Assembly: GCF_002099425.1 (NCBI RefSeq) | Contig: NW_018344253.1 | Coordinates: forward strand, 2,232,001-2,296,000 | Reading direction: 5' to 3' | DNA from: Phascolarctos cinereus | Lineage: Eukaryota; Chordata; Mammalia; Diprotodontia; Phascolarctidae | DNA: 64,000 bases | In this document: positions 1-11,049 of the stretch, one piece after another | Numbering within the stretch: the stretch's first letter is position 1 | How the letters are laid out: each line of letters opens with the position of its first letter | Notes under the pieces: generated by a model | What the model saw: the letters and a program-made list of their open reading frames with translations, nothing else | What the model was told of the DNA's origin: nothing | The model's database searches: none | Made by a program: the position numbers and the translations under genes

Positions 1-1360
1 ATGTGCTTTATCCAGAACAGATCAGGGAGGGCCCCCGATGACTTCCATTATACATAAAATTAACGGATTGAGCTACTGATCTCTAGCATTTTAATTCTGT
101 GATTTTTGTGTTTTACTCTCTTGCCCTTCCTTATATAACACCCTAGAATTGATCTAGTACTTTCTTATCTATATATCTTGTTTCCTCAAGTTGCAACATA
201 TAGAGCTCTCTAAAAGTTACTCCAGGTTCAAAATTACTTGACTCAGTGAATCGCATCCATTCCAAACCATAGCTCTTGAGCCCCCATTGATATACTTACT
301 TTTGCCGGTCAGCCAGGGAACATAATTAGTTCAAAGCAAAGGCATTCAGTGAAGTAGAAAAGCAAGAAAAATAACAATTAACACCCTCCCCCCCCAATAA
401 ACCTGGGACACACACTCCTACAAATATACATAGCATCTACAGCAAGTATACCTAGGGAACACATAAGGGCAATCTATACGTCTGAGCTGCAGCATTACTG
501 ATGTCTTCTAATGATGTCATCACATCACTACTTGCACTGTTACTCTTCTTCCCCATGGAGCATGACATATAATCTCTACTGGGCAGTGCTCCATTGAGTA
601 CGTGGCTGCAGATCTCCTCCCTGACACCAGTATCTGGCTTCGGCTGGAGTTTTTGGACAAACTGTTATCCCTAACTCATAAAAGAAGGAGTGAACTCTGC
701 CCTTCTTTTTTAGGTTGGGGTCCAGAGGCTTAAGCTTCTGTTCTTTTAGTGAAGGAGGCAGGCCCTTTTACACTCAGTCATCAAAATAGGGAACAACCTT
801 CAGCTGCTATTTTCTTCATAGAGAACAATATGTCAGCTCCATGAATCTTAGATTCATATAGCTTTTCCTCTCCAGAGATTTTTTTGCTTGGAGCAACTTA
901 ACTCTTCTGAAATATAGAACAGCTAGTCCTCTAAGCAAACATGGAGGTATTTAATATTCTTTTGGACCTGTTTCATTCTGCTCACTAAACTTTTCTCTGA
1001 CTTAGGATTAAAAAATCCTTTTTAGTTTCTGTCAATTCCTGCTTGCTGACCTCTCCTTCTTTTAAATCACGTTGAGGGAACACCTTTCAACACACCACCA
1101 AAGGCTGAGTGGGTCTAAAGCTTCACGGTTTCTGTTTTCCATGCCTTCCCCTGTCCACTCCCAGTATCCTTTGGTTCTGTCATGGAAATGAAGGAGAAGG
1201 GTCAAAGTAAGAACAAAACACTCTGTGTAGGACAGAAGAAAGACATGTCCTTCCATTTGGATTCTTTTGTCCCCCAAATTCTTGTTTTATGTGTATGTGT
1301 CGAGCAACAAGACTTCCAAAGCTTTGAGGCACCCTACACTTGTTATCCTCATAGAAACAT
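1..1360. other. Unassigned, nothing recognised
   Basis: I see no repeat family, exon or RNA gene I can name here. The block has moderate AT content and short C and T runs. Open frames near 1.06-1.40 kb overlap on both strands and resemble no known protein, so I treat them as chance. An old, unlisted interspersed repeat is possible. Confidence 0.5.
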
Positions 1361-1364
1361 CACA

Positions 1365-1555
1365 AATTTAAAGGGAGAAGGGACCTTAGAGCTAATTTAA
1401 TAAAATAACTAATTTTTACCAATAAATAAACTAGGGTCCAAAGAGGCTAAGGGATTTGCCCAGGGTCATACCAGTAGTATACAACAGATCAGAGATTCAA
1501 ATCCAGCTCCTCTAAGGCCAATTCCAACACTCTTTCCTCTGTACTTGGCTATCTA
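1365..1555 (-). mobile_element. MIR-type CORE-SINE relic
   Basis: Read on the minus strand this follows the MIR order: tRNA-like part, then a core matching 'cttggg caa gtcac', then 'ctgagg aaac'. On the plus strand the marks are gggatttgcccagggtcata and the preceding 'aactagggtccaaagaggct'. It is strongly diverged and has no visible target duplication. Confidence 0.6.
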
Positions 1556-1659
1556 GAAGGTCCTTAGCCGCAGGAACCTCTGAACCACATATTTTCTTGC
1601 AGTTAATAGCTGGAAATTCATAGCATCCTCCTCTTGACAAAGATAAAAATAGAATTTAT

Positions 1660-1805
1660 GAGATATTAGCACATAGAATGTTGGAGATAGAAGGGATCTT
1701 TAAAGGACAAAGCATAGCATTCTAGATTAGAAGGGAACACAGAACATAGAATGTTAGAGCTGGAAAGAAACTTAGAACATAGAAGGTTAGAACTTCAAGG
1801 ATTCA
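1660..1805 (+). repeat. Short array related to the 11-kb minisatellite
   Basis: Several degenerate units contain acatagaatgttagagctgg and agaacatagaaggttagaac. The same words build the long array at 11.05-11.71 kb. Here there are only about three units, and they are more diverged from each other. Confidence 0.6.
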
Positions 1806-1977
1806 TCTTCTGATAGCTTTGTATTATTCCCCCATCATGCCTACTCTGTATGGGGGAACTCAGTAAATGTTACTGGACTAAATGATTCAAGTTTGGAAAC
1901 TGTGGAACAGGGTACCTTGGTAGGAGAGGTGCCAACTTCTCTGAGGATTTTTTTTTGACACTGGGTCACCTTCTATT

Positions 1978-2209
1978 GGGCAGCTAGTGGATAGAGTACC
2001 AGGCCTGGAGGCAGGAAGACCTGAGTTCAAATCTGGTCTCAGACATTTACTGTCTGTGTGTCCTTGGGCAAGTCACTTAACCTGATTTGCCTCCATTTCC
2101 TCATCTGTCAAATGAGCTGGAGAAGGAAATGCAAACCACAGCAGCATCTTTGCCAGGAAAATCCCAAATAGGGTCGTGGAGTCAGACACAAATGAAATGA
2201 TTGAACAAC
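1978..2209 (+). mobile_element. tRNA-headed SINE with RTE-type tail
   Basis: The head 'gggcagctagtggatagagt' carries a degenerate polymerase III A box, and gagttcaaatc is a B box. The core is 'gggcaagtcacttaacctg', and the tail (about 2145-2209) is the RTE-like 'tttgccaggaaaatcccaaa' followed by a gtcagacaca motif. The tail suggests it was mobilised by the RTE machinery whose fossils lie at 5.2, 12.4 and 53.9 kb. This is a full-length-looking but diverged copy. Confidence 0.85.
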
Positions 2210-2371
2210 TTGCTTTCTTGCTTAAACTGGAAATGCAGCAGCCACCCACATCCCACTACTAATCAGCACAGAAACTTTGACCTGCTCCATTTCCAAACTG
2301 GACCGGCTCACCGTTCCTTTAGCAGCCTGGTCTGCCCTCCATCCCTACTCCCACCCCTAGAATCCAAGGGC

Positions 2372-2640
2372 TTACCACAATAGTGCCAGACTTAGTTTGA
2401 ACCCTTGATCACTTAGCCAAGTGTAGCTCAGAACTCCTGGGTTTAAGCAGCCTACCAACCTCAATCTCTCCAGTAACAGGGAGCATAGGTACACTCCACC
2501 ATGTCTGGCTTCTGATTTTTTAAAGCAAATTCTCTGCCTAGTGTGGTTTGTGGCAAACTGGAGAAAAATCACTGAATTTGGCCCCTGGGGAGCTAGATTT
2601 GCTACATACTCTCTTGAGCTCAGGTAAGTCATTTCATTTA
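2372..2640. other. Unassigned spacer
   Basis: No repeat or gene is recognised. An 86-residue open frame on the minus strand has no domain-like features and is probably chance. Confidence 0.4.
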
Positions 2641-2687
2641 TAATTGGGGCAAAGGGACTAGATGATCGCTAAGCTCTCTGAGGTTTC

Positions 2688-3212
2688 TGGGTGGCACAGT
2701 GGATAGAGCTTGGGTCTGAAGTCAGGAAGAACTTAGTTCACATCTGACTCAGACATTTACTAGCTGTCTGAGACCCTAGGCAAGTCACTTAGTCTGTGTC
2801 CTTATTTTCCTCAGGTATAAAATGGAAGTCAACTAGGTGGCGCAGTGGATAGAGTGCCGGGCCTGCAGTCAGGAAGACTCCTCTTTGTGAGTTCAAATCT
2901 GGTCTCAGACACTTACTAGCTGTGTGACCCTGGGCAAGTCACTTAACCCTCTTTGCTTCAGTTTCCTCATCTGTCAAATGAGCTAGAGAAGGAAATGGTG
3001 AATCCTCCAGTATCTTTGCCAAGACAACCCCAATTGGGGTCATGAAGAGTCAGACATAACTGAAAAATGACTAAACAACAACAGAAAAATGAGAATCGTA
3101 ATAGCATCTACCTCACACAACTACTGTGAAAATCAAATGAGATAATACTTGTAAAGTCCTTAGCCCAATGACTGGCACATAGTAGGTGCTTAATAAATGT
3201 TTATTCCCTCCT
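2688..3212 (+). mobile_element. MIR/Ther-type SINE split by a younger SINE
   Basis: The left half (2688-2827) has a SINE head, a B box and the core. The right half (3084-3212) is the matching 3' end: 'gataatacttgtaaagtcct', then 'ggcacatagtaggtgcttaa' and taaatg. The two halves make one element when the 2828-3083 insertion is removed. Confidence 0.8.
2828..3083 (+). mobile_element. Nested tRNA-headed SINE with RTE tail
   Basis: Complete copy: head 'aactaggtggcgcagtggat', B box gagttcaaatc, core 'gtgaccctgggcaagtcact', RTE-like tail 'caaccccaattggggtcatg', ending in acaacaacag. It lies inside the older MIR-type SINE, with short A-rich flanks (aaaatgga / aaaatgag) that look like a target duplication. 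Confidence 0.9.
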
Positions 3213-3215
3213 CCT

Positions 3216-3840
3216 CCCTAAAACCTCATGAGCCTAAGACTTTGTACATTCAGTCAGAATATGGAACATGGTCAAGATGGTATCTAAGATCATTTCAGCC
3301 CAAAGAGTGTCATTCTAAATCCCCAGGGACTGACACAGACAGGTCTAGGCACTGATAGAGAATATGAGTGTTTTTCCCTTTTTTTCTTAGAAAAAAAAAG
3401 GGGCCAACAAATTTCTCTGCTCCCTCCTTCAAGTCGCCTGGACTAGAGAAGTTTATTTGTTTAAAACTTTCTTATCTTCAACACTTGTTTCTACCTCCCA
3501 GTTGGGTGCTCTGCAATGAGACTGGTGTTTCTCTTGCTGACAACAGAATGCTCTGCTCCCATAAACTAGCCCATCAGGTGATTAAGGGGAGGAGAAGGAG
3601 CAGGAGGTGTTTAAGTTGAACTGCTCCTGCTCCTGCTCCCTGATAAAGCTCCCAGATGCCCCTACCCCGGACTCAGGAGCTTGCTTCCCTCTCTATTCCA
3701 TTCCAACAAAAGAGGCCCCCAAGGAGTGAGGGGCACAGATGTTACCTTGCCTCCCTCAGTCATCACTCCAGGTGCCCCATATTTCAACCTCAGCGTGAGT
3801 AGGATCTGGCTGCTTCCTTAACCTTGAGAACATAGCCCTA
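3216..3840. other. Unassigned, partly purine/pyrimidine-rich
   Basis: No repeat family is identified. Short GGAG runs and a triplicated 'ctcctgctcctgctccctg' occur around 3580-3645. An 83-residue open frame begins with a Lys/Phe-rich string from an A tract and is not convincing. Confidence 0.4.
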
Positions 3841-4005
3841 CCAAATGAGGACAGGCCCCGTAGATCCCCAACCTGTAATGTACTTCTGTCTCCTTTATTC
3901 ATTTTCTACCTACCTATGGTCTGTAAAGGCCCAGCTCAGATCTCACTTTCTCTGATGAGGATTCCCTGACCACACTAGCCCACAATGATATCTCCTACCT
4001 CAAAT
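3840..4005 (+). mobile_element. L2 3'-region fragment
   Basis: The pattern 'cagctcagatctcactttct', followed by gaggattccctgacc, is the C/T-rich stretch near the 3' end of L2 LINEs. It is short and degraded. Confidence 0.55.
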
Positions 4006-4149
4006 GCATAAGTGAGATGGTTAAAGAGCACTTTACTACTCTCTATAACTTCAAGTCATCAGCCACAGGGGAATTATATTACTGGCTACTTAAATTACTT
4101 GTAGATATGATTACTAAGCTACTGTTGGTAGCCTTTTTAGAACCATAGA

Positions 4150-5190
4150 GAGGACAGAAGTGGAAGGTGCTATAGGATTAGAGATGGACAAATTCTATCC
4201 CAATTTTCCCAAGGCAGAAAGAAAGTTCATTCTTCAATCTATAGACCAATGAGTTGGATTTTTACTTTTAGCAAAATTCTAAAATTTATTATCAAAGGGA
4301 CAGCTTGTATACACTTAGAAAAAGAAGTACTGATCGTTAAGCTCCAGCATAAGTTTATTCTGAAAAATCAGGTTGGATTACCTTCATGTACAAGATTACT
4401 TGACTGGGGATGAGGGAGATGCCATAGACACAAGCGTGCTGGATTTTGACTTGGCATTTGAGAGTTTCTTGTCTTATCCTTGTGGACAAGATGGAGAGAC
4501 GTGGGTGGGATGATAATACAGTTAGGTGGATTCAAAACTACTTAAATGACTGGATCCAAAGAATGATTAATGGACCTTTGCCAACCCTGAGACAATGTTC
4601 CAGAGATCTCCCTTGGCCTTGTTCTGTTTGGCATTTTCATGAGTAGATTGGATAGAAGCATGGCATTGTAGAAGCTTATTAAATTTGCAGATGATGAGAA
4701 GCTGAAGGCAGTGAACATGTTAAATTGAAGAATCAAGATCTAAAATAACTCAACAAATTAAACTATTTGGCCAAATATAATAAAATGAAATTTAGTTGCT
4801 ATAAATGTAAAATGTTTCTCTTGGTTAAAAAAATCAATAGCACCACTGCAGAATTCACAATAATTCATGCCATGATGACCTGGACTTTTTGGTGGACAAT
4901 AAGCTGAATATGAGTTAACAGTGCGACGCAGCAGCTAAAATGTGAGTAAAGTCTTTTTCTGCTTTTATCCAGACATAATATCTAGAAGGAGAAATGTGCT
5001 AGTTAATCCTGCTATTTTCTGCCCTGGTTGGAGTACATCAAAAATATTGGGTTTCATTTGAGATCCCATGTTTGAGGAAAGACATTGACAAGCTAAAGTA
5101 TATCCAGAGGAGGGTGATCAGATTGGTGAGAAGACTAGAGACTATGTTATACAGAGATCAGCTAAAGGAACTAGAATGTGTAACCTAAGA
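4150..5190 (+). mobile_element. L3/CR1-type LINE fossil (reverse transcriptase end)
   Basis: About 1 kb runs in CR1/L3 order: 'gtggacaagatggagagacg', 'gtggattcaaaactacttaa', 'aaatttgcagatgatgagaa' (the FADD part of the reverse transcriptase), 'atatgagttaacagtgcgac', then 'atccagaggagggtgatcag'. Several in-frame breaks show it is dead. It carries no 3' terminal repeats and is directly followed by RTE-derived sequence. Confidence 0.85.
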
Positions 5191-5239
5191 AACAAAAGAC
5201 TTCAATAATAATAATCTACAGATGCATAAAGGGTGTCCT

Positions 5240-6480
5240 TGATGAAAGCAGTCAGATTTTCACAAACTAGATTCTATAATACAACAATTCTTTACCATAA
5301 TACAACTGACTGGAAGATACAGAGAAAAGAAGTTCCCATTGTATTTATTGTTTGTTGACTACAAAAAAGCATTCAGTAGTGCCAAATATTACATTAAAAG
5401 CACTCATCAAATAAGATGTCTTCCACACATATGTCAGAATCATACAAGATTCCCTGAAAGATACAATAAACTTTGACCAATGCCTAACCCTCTGATTATT
5501 GATAAGGCATAAATCAGACAGGCACATAGCTGTCAAAGACATTTTTTTCATTGTCATGGAGGATCTCCAGTGCAATGTCTGAATGGCTGAGGAACTTGTG
5601 TAGATGGTTAGGAGCTCCAGATACTCTGGCTTATGAATACCATCCTGTTGAAGGCATCAAGCCCCAGAACATTGCATAGCCTTCTAAATGATCACTTAAT
5701 GAGTGATCACAAAAGAGTTTGACCTAATTATCCACACAGAAAAAACCAAGTGGATGAAGAAAGCCAATGATTCAGACCATGATATACAGAACTGTTCCAT
5801 CAGTATGTACATACAGAGTGAACAGATGTTGTGCACAGATGATGAACTGGGTCCATAATTGAATAAGATGAGAGCAGCCTGGATTACCTTTGGGGAATTG
5901 TTTAGTGCTTTTAATGATCCCAAAGCTTCTACATAAAGCAGAAGTCCACTTTATTAACAAGAAAATTATTTCCATGATGGTATAAGGCTTCAAGGCATGG
6001 ATCACTGATGGATGCAAGTTGTGGGTCACCCAAAGGCTAAGAGAGAAGCGCATAGTGAGTGTGGGCATGCTGTAACATATTGTCAACAATGAAGTGCTCA
6101 AGAAAAGGAGCATAAATCATATCATCAGAAAATTGTATGATGATTATACGGTGAGATGGTCATGTGGTAAGAATGATGGATAAGCTGTAGACACACTATG
6201 TGCTTTTTTGAATATTTATACATTATCAAGGGAAGGAAATCAGTAGTTACACAGCATCTACTATGTGTCAGACACTGTGCTAGGCATTTTTTATAAATAG
6301 CTAATCTGATCCTCACATCAATCCTGTGAGTTAGGGAGCTAGAGGAAGGTTTCCAGCATGCTTTCTGGACCCCGTGTAGAGGCTTTGTTGGAGGACATGT
6401 ATAAGAATCATGCAAAATGAGAAGGCATGGATGGATTGATCTAGATCACTGGAAGGAGTACTCATATCACTGATCATAGG
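5240..6480 (+). mobile_element. RTE-type LINE fossil
   Basis: Conceptual pieces match RTE reverse transcriptase: FVDYKKAF near 5350-5380, then 'AFGKLFSALNDPKAST' near 5885-5935, and a C-terminal part near 6120-6170 ending MRWSCG-like. The frame is repeatedly broken. A MIR-like fragment interrupts it at about 6225-6335. This is the LINE class expected to have mobilised the RTE-tailed SINEs. Confidence 0.8.
6225..6335. mobile_element. MIR-like fragment within RTE fossil
   Basis: The words 'ctactatgtgtcagacactg' and 'tgatcctcacatcaatcctg' are typical of MIR/L2-associated mammalian repeats. RTE-like sequence resumes afterwards at about 6340. Confidence 0.5.
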
Positions 6481-6940
6481 ACCATTGAGGCATGGTATTT
6501 TGAACTATCTTCTTTCCTTGGGTCTTCAACTGGTATCTCCATGAGGGCAGAGATTGGCTGTCATCAGGAACTATGTTTTTCAAATGCTTTGAAGGATATT
6601 AGGCAAGGAGATGGTGTTGGAATAATATAGACCAAAGTGTCAGAGTTGAGATGAAAGAGAGTTGGTGGACTAATAAGCCCACCTAGAAGCAGTTTGTTGC
6701 CAGTTCAGTTAGTTATAGTATCATTGGTGTCCTTCCAATCCTGGATGCTCCATTTTTCCCAGAATGCCCCACTTGGCCAGGTTTAGTGCCTCATATATCA
6801 CCCTGAAGCTAGTTCTGCTTTCTCTTATTGAACAGACAATCTTTTCTCCAGGGCTGCCTTGGGCATAGGCACTACTTGGTGCTGCCACCAGGCACAACCA
6901 GCATATCTGAGGCAACTCCAGAAAAAGTGAAAGAATGTGG
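6480..6940. other. Unassigned spacer
   Basis: Nothing is recognised with confidence. The block leads into the GGAA tract. Confidence 0.4.
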
Positions 6941-7115
6941 GAGAGGGAGGAAAGGAGGGAGGGAGGGAGGGAGGGAGGGAAGGAAGGAAGGAAGGAAGGA
7001 AGGAAGGAAGGAAGGAAGGAAGGAAGGAAGGAAGGAAGGAAGGAAGGAAAGGAGAGAGGGAGGGAGGAAGGGAGAGAGGAAGGGAGGAAGGGAAGAAATA
7101 GAAGAAGGAGACAAG
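6941..7115 (+). repeat. (GGAA)n/(GGGA)n purine microsatellite
   Basis: An unbroken purine strand of ggga and ggaa units. It produces long spurious Lys/Glu/Gly open frames on one strand and Pro/Ser/Leu frames on the other. Length is likely variable between individuals. Confidence 0.97.
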
Positions 7116-7274
7116 TAGGAAAGGAGAGAACTGAAAAGAGAGGAGAAGCTTATAGGGAACAGAGACAGAGTTTTGCCAATAATGGTGGGATGCTACTTCA
7201 TACCTGTTCCTGCTCTAGGTTAGGGTGGAAGAGTTTTCCCAGATCCAGTCAAGGTCATCTCCAGGCCACAGGAG

Positions 7275-7510
7275 AGAATGGCAATAGTGAAAAGAGCACT
7301 GGTCTTGAAGTTAAAAGATGTGGGCTTGAGTCCTAGCTCTAACAGGCACTAGCTACATGACCATGGGCAATTTGCTTTACCTGTTTGAGGTTCAGTTTCC
7401 TCATCTGCAAACTGGAAATATTGTAATGATACTTGCATCATCCAGGCTTGTTGCGAGGAAAGTGATTTGCTAACCATAAAGGCTCTACATAAAAGAGATA
7501 TCATTCCACT
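7275..7510 (+). mobile_element. MIR SINE
   Basis: In order: 'agagcactggtcttgaagtt', 'cttgagtcctagctctaaca', 'catgaccatgggcaatttgc', 'gtttcctcatctgcaaactg', then a degenerate 3' part. This is the canonical MIR sense order. Confidence 0.75.
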
Positions 7511-7704
7511 GGTTTGGGGCAGGTGGGGGGGGATGGATAGAAGCCTAAGTACCATCATGTACCAGCCTGGAAGTCATACCTCTATGGATTAAGAAGAAAT
7601 GAAGGCAGTATTTCTTTATGCCCAAATGAAAAGAGAACCAGGGCAGCAGCAGAAAGACCCTTTTGAACCTAGCTTCTTACCACTCCCAATCCAGAAACAC
7701 TGCT

Positions 7705-7905
7705 TCCCTGGCAATCAGTTCAAATCCCATTCTGCCACTTTCTAGCTACACGACCTTGGGCAATTCACTTCCCCCTCTAAGCTTTCATCTGTAAAATGGA
7801 TCACCAAATTGATAACACTTGTTACTTACCTCACTGTGCGATTTTGAGGATGCAAGAGATAATGGCCGGGGGGGGGGGGGAAGCATTTAGAAAGCCCTTT
7901 ATCCC
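7705..7905 (+). mobile_element. MIR SINE
   Basis: 'caaatcccattctgccactt', 'cgaccttgggcaattcactt' and a catctgtaaaatgg-type segment in MIR order. It ends in a G run at about 7867-7880. Confidence 0.75.
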
Positions 7906-7979
7906 TATAACTATCATTAAGGGAGAAAGGAATTCACTGCCCCTGATTCTGGGCCCAGGGAAAGGTAGACTAGACAGCT

Positions 7980-8250
7980 GATAAAAAGAGGCCGAGGAGC
8001 CAGCCTTCACGCAGCAGGAGAGGTTCCCGCTCATACTTTGAAGTCCGTCTTCTGCAGCCTCTGGGGCCAGCTGAGTGTGAAGTGATGAATTTTATTGGCT
8101 CCTCCAAGGCACTGCCCCTACAGGCCCTAGGATCTCATTACTGCCTTCCTGGCTCAGAAATTAATGCTGTCTGCACAGGTTCCCACCCCCCATCCCCTTA
8201 CAGTACCCCTCCTCCCCTCTCCCCACGGTGAGTTTGACATTGGCCAGTGA
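7980..8250. other. Unique block, possible conserved non-coding element
   Basis: Non-repetitive and balanced in composition, containing 'gatgaattttattggctcct' and 'ctcagaaattaatgctgtct'. It does not look like any repeat family in this window. Regulatory function is inferred only from its uniqueness. Confidence 0.3.
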
Positions 8251-8489
8251 CACAGATTGTCAATCAGTCAGTCATCGCTAGGCTGTATGCAAAATTTTGT
8301 ACTGGGCTGTACCGGGGCTCTGGGGGTGCAGAGGAAGAAGGAGAGGTGGCCTGCAGCCATGAGTATCTCCCATCCAATTCAAATAATTTAAAGGCATATA
8401 TTAAGCACCCACTAGAAAGAACATCAGGACCTCTCACATCATTGGGGTTTAATTGATATTGGACATCAAAGCATGTTTCCTGTGAATTC

Positions 8490-9030
8490 TGGCTCCCTCT
8501 TAACTCGAGGATGAAATGCAAACTTCTCTGTTTGGCATTTGAAGCTCTCCACAAAACGGGTTCTAGCCTACATTTAACTGACAGTATTGTGCAGTCCCGC
8601 CCTTCCCAAACTCTACCATTCAACCAAACTGGCCTTCTTATTATTCCTTCACCCGAGAAACACCTTTGCTCACCCCTGTCCTTTTGCATGGGCTGTTCCC
8701 CACATCTGGAACTCACTCCCTCCTCATCTCTGCATTTCAGAATCCCTTTGTTTTCTTTAAAATTCAGCTCAGGAGTTTCTACATAAAGGAGTTTCTACGA
8801 CCCTTCCAGGTCCCTCTAGCTGTTCATGCCACTTCTTCCCCCAACCCCCTAATTCCGTTGCATTCATTTTGTACATATTCACATAGGTACACACTGAGTT
8901 CCCCATAGAGTGTAAACTCTGAGAATGGTGACTATTTCATTTTTGTCTCTGCTATGCCTGACACCTAGCACAGTGCCAAGGGACACAATAGGCACCTAAG
9001 AAATACTTTTAATCAATAAATCGATTGTCA
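8490..9030 (+). mobile_element. L2 LINE 3' end
   Basis: L2 3' order: 'aatgcaaacttctctgtttg', 'tttgaagctctccacaaaac', 'ctgttccccacatctggaac', then the 3' terminus 'gacacctagcacagtgccaa' and 'ttaatcaataaatcgattg'. About 540 bp, plus strand. Confidence 0.8.
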
Positions 9031-9149
9031 GATCTGCAAGGGAAATCACGAAAGGCAAAGTCTGCATCTCCCCTATCAGTCTGGGAGTACCCCAAGAACT
9101 AGAGCTACATCTTCTCCATTGAACTGGCAGCTCCCTGAGAATTGTATTT

Positions 9150-9378
9150 TTCAGTCATGCCCAACTCTTTGTGACCCCATTTGGGGTTTTCTTGGCAAAG
9201 ATACTGGAGTGGTTTGCCATTTCATTCTCCATCTCATTTTACAGATGAGGAAACTGAGGCAATCAGGGTTAAGTGACTTGCCCAGGGTCACACAGCCAGT
9301 AAGTGCCTGAGGCCAGATTTGAACTCAGGTCCTCCTGACTCCAAGCCTGGGCTCTATCTATTGTGCCTTTTACCTGCC
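9150..9378 (-). mobile_element. tRNA-headed SINE with RTE tail (inverted)
   Basis: The reverse complement carries head, B box and tail. On the plus strand the tail comes first (gtgaccccatttggggtttt), then 'ttgcccagggtcacacagcc', 'gatttgaactcaggtcctcc' and 'gggctctatctattgtgcc'. Essentially complete. Confidence 0.88.
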
Positions 9379-9465
9379 CCAAGGACTTTGAATTGCCTAT
9401 CAGACTTAGAGTTCCTTGAGGACAAATATTGTCTTCCCATCAAACATTAAACAAGACCTTCACAC

Positions 9466-9467
9466 AA

Positions 9468-9498
<31 letters not shown>
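9466..9498 (+). repeat. (CA)n microsatellite
   Basis: About 33 bp of CA with one interruption near its left edge. Confidence 0.95.
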
Positions 9499-9502
<4 letters not shown>

Positions 9503-9529
9503 TAAAAGGGCCTTCATATACTTTGGAAA

Positions 9530-10130
9530 GTCACCCAGATTTCCAGTGTCATCTTATCTGAATGGGCACCTTCCTAAGGGCAGGGACTAGAAGCTCCCTA
9601 AAACCAGGGCCTGTTTCCCCAGTCAGACTAGGGGCTTCTCAAGGGCAGGTCCCTCATTCTTTGAAATCTACTTCCTTCCCACTCCTCAGGGCCTAGGACA
9701 AGGAGCTGCTTTCCCACTGGACACTCCAGCCACATTTCCTGGTGACCCTTGCACCTTCTCAGCCCACCAATCTCCTCCATCACTCCCTCCTACTGCCCAG
9801 CTGATGGGAGGAGAGCCAAGTGGCCAGATGTCTGCTGAAGGAGGGGCCTCCTCAGACCTGAAGTTCCCAGGCTCCCAGCCTGTCGATCTGTAACCTGATG
9901 ACTGGAGGGAGGGGATGGGGGCTCACACTGAGAGTTTCAGGCCGGCTGGAAAGCTTGGCCTTCCCTCTCTTGCTTACTTCAGTTTTTGGGGCCTCAGAGG
10001 CCTGCCTGTGTCTGTGTCTATGGGAGAGTGAGAGCATTGATGTGCCCCTGGGGAGGTGAAGATTTCACCTCCTCTTCCCTCCAAAAGCCTTAGAGCTGTT
10101 GGGTTGTCTGAAAGCTCTGGTTTCCTCATG
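9530..10130. other. Unique GC-rich block
   Basis: No repeat family is recognised across most of this stretch. It includes 'cccagcctgtcgatctgtaa' and a G-rich 'ggagggaggggatgggggct'. It could hold host regulatory sequence, but nothing specific is proven. Confidence 0.3.
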
Positions 10131-10469
10131 GCCTCAGAGAAGCGTGATGAGAACCAGACGCAGCATAAGCAGAGGCAGCAGGCGCTGGTGACCAGAGCGT
10201 GGGAGGCATGAGGTCCAGGGTCAAATCCCAGCTCCTCCCCTACTGTTCTATGTGACTGCTGGAAGACTAGCTGGCCGTCACTGGTTCTCTGGTCCCCCAT
10301 CTTTGAAAAAAAGAGCGCTCAAAGCAGGGCTCAGAACTGTCTAACCGAACCAGTGCAGTTCTCAGGACTCTAAGGGACCCAAGGAGGACAAACCAACCTC
10401 CTCTTCCACTCTTATTCTTTCCTGGGCCTAGCCTGTCCGGAACTGGCTGGCTCCAACCTACCGTGCCAG

Positions 10470-10520
10470 GCTTATTTTTCCCCTTCATGCACTATTTGGC
10501 CTTGCAAACTGGCCTTGTTG

Positions 10521-10576
<56 letters not shown>

Positions 10577-10900
10577 CCCACCATAGCTTTTCTCCATACC
10601 TGGAGTGCCTCTTCTCTGTTCCACCTCTTAAAATCCCTCAACTAAAGCATGACCTTCTACATGAGACCCTTCCTAATCTCTCAGCTGCTGGTGCCTCCTC
10701 CCCACCCCCAATAACATTATCTTGTCATTTATTATGTGTTTATTTTGTATAGATATATCTGTATGTATTGTCTTCCCTGAGAGATTGGAAACAGCTTCAA
10801 GGAAGGGACCGTTTCATTTCTGTCTTTGTTTCCTCAGTAGCCAGCACGGGGCTTACTTGGCACATGGTTCGTGATTTTTGCTGAATACTTGACTGGTTGT
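10470..10900 (+). mobile_element. L2 LINE 3' end with internal CA expansion
   Basis: L2 words flank the microsatellite: 'catgcactatttggccttgc' on the left, then 'gcttttctccatacctggag', 'tgacatgag'-type sequence and a 3' end near 'tagccagcacggggcttact' on the right. The CA tract at 10520-10573 grew inside the element. Confidence 0.7.
10520..10573 (+). repeat. (CA)n microsatellite
   Basis: An uninterrupted dinucleotide run of about 27 units, inside an L2 fragment. Confidence 0.97.
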
Positions 10901-11049
10901 TCTTGGTGGGGTGGCATTATGGAGCAGCAGAGACATCACAAGATGATAATTCAATAGAATCTTTGAATTTTTGTAACCTTTTGCAGTGACCTTAGATGTC
11001 ATGAAATTCATTTTTGTAAGATGTTACTTTAGAACTACAGGCAGAGCTG

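Noticed and set aside
1978-2209. tRNA gene prediction from A and B boxes
   Set aside because: The boxes belong to SINE heads repeated across the window; no cloverleaf with anticodon arm is intact.
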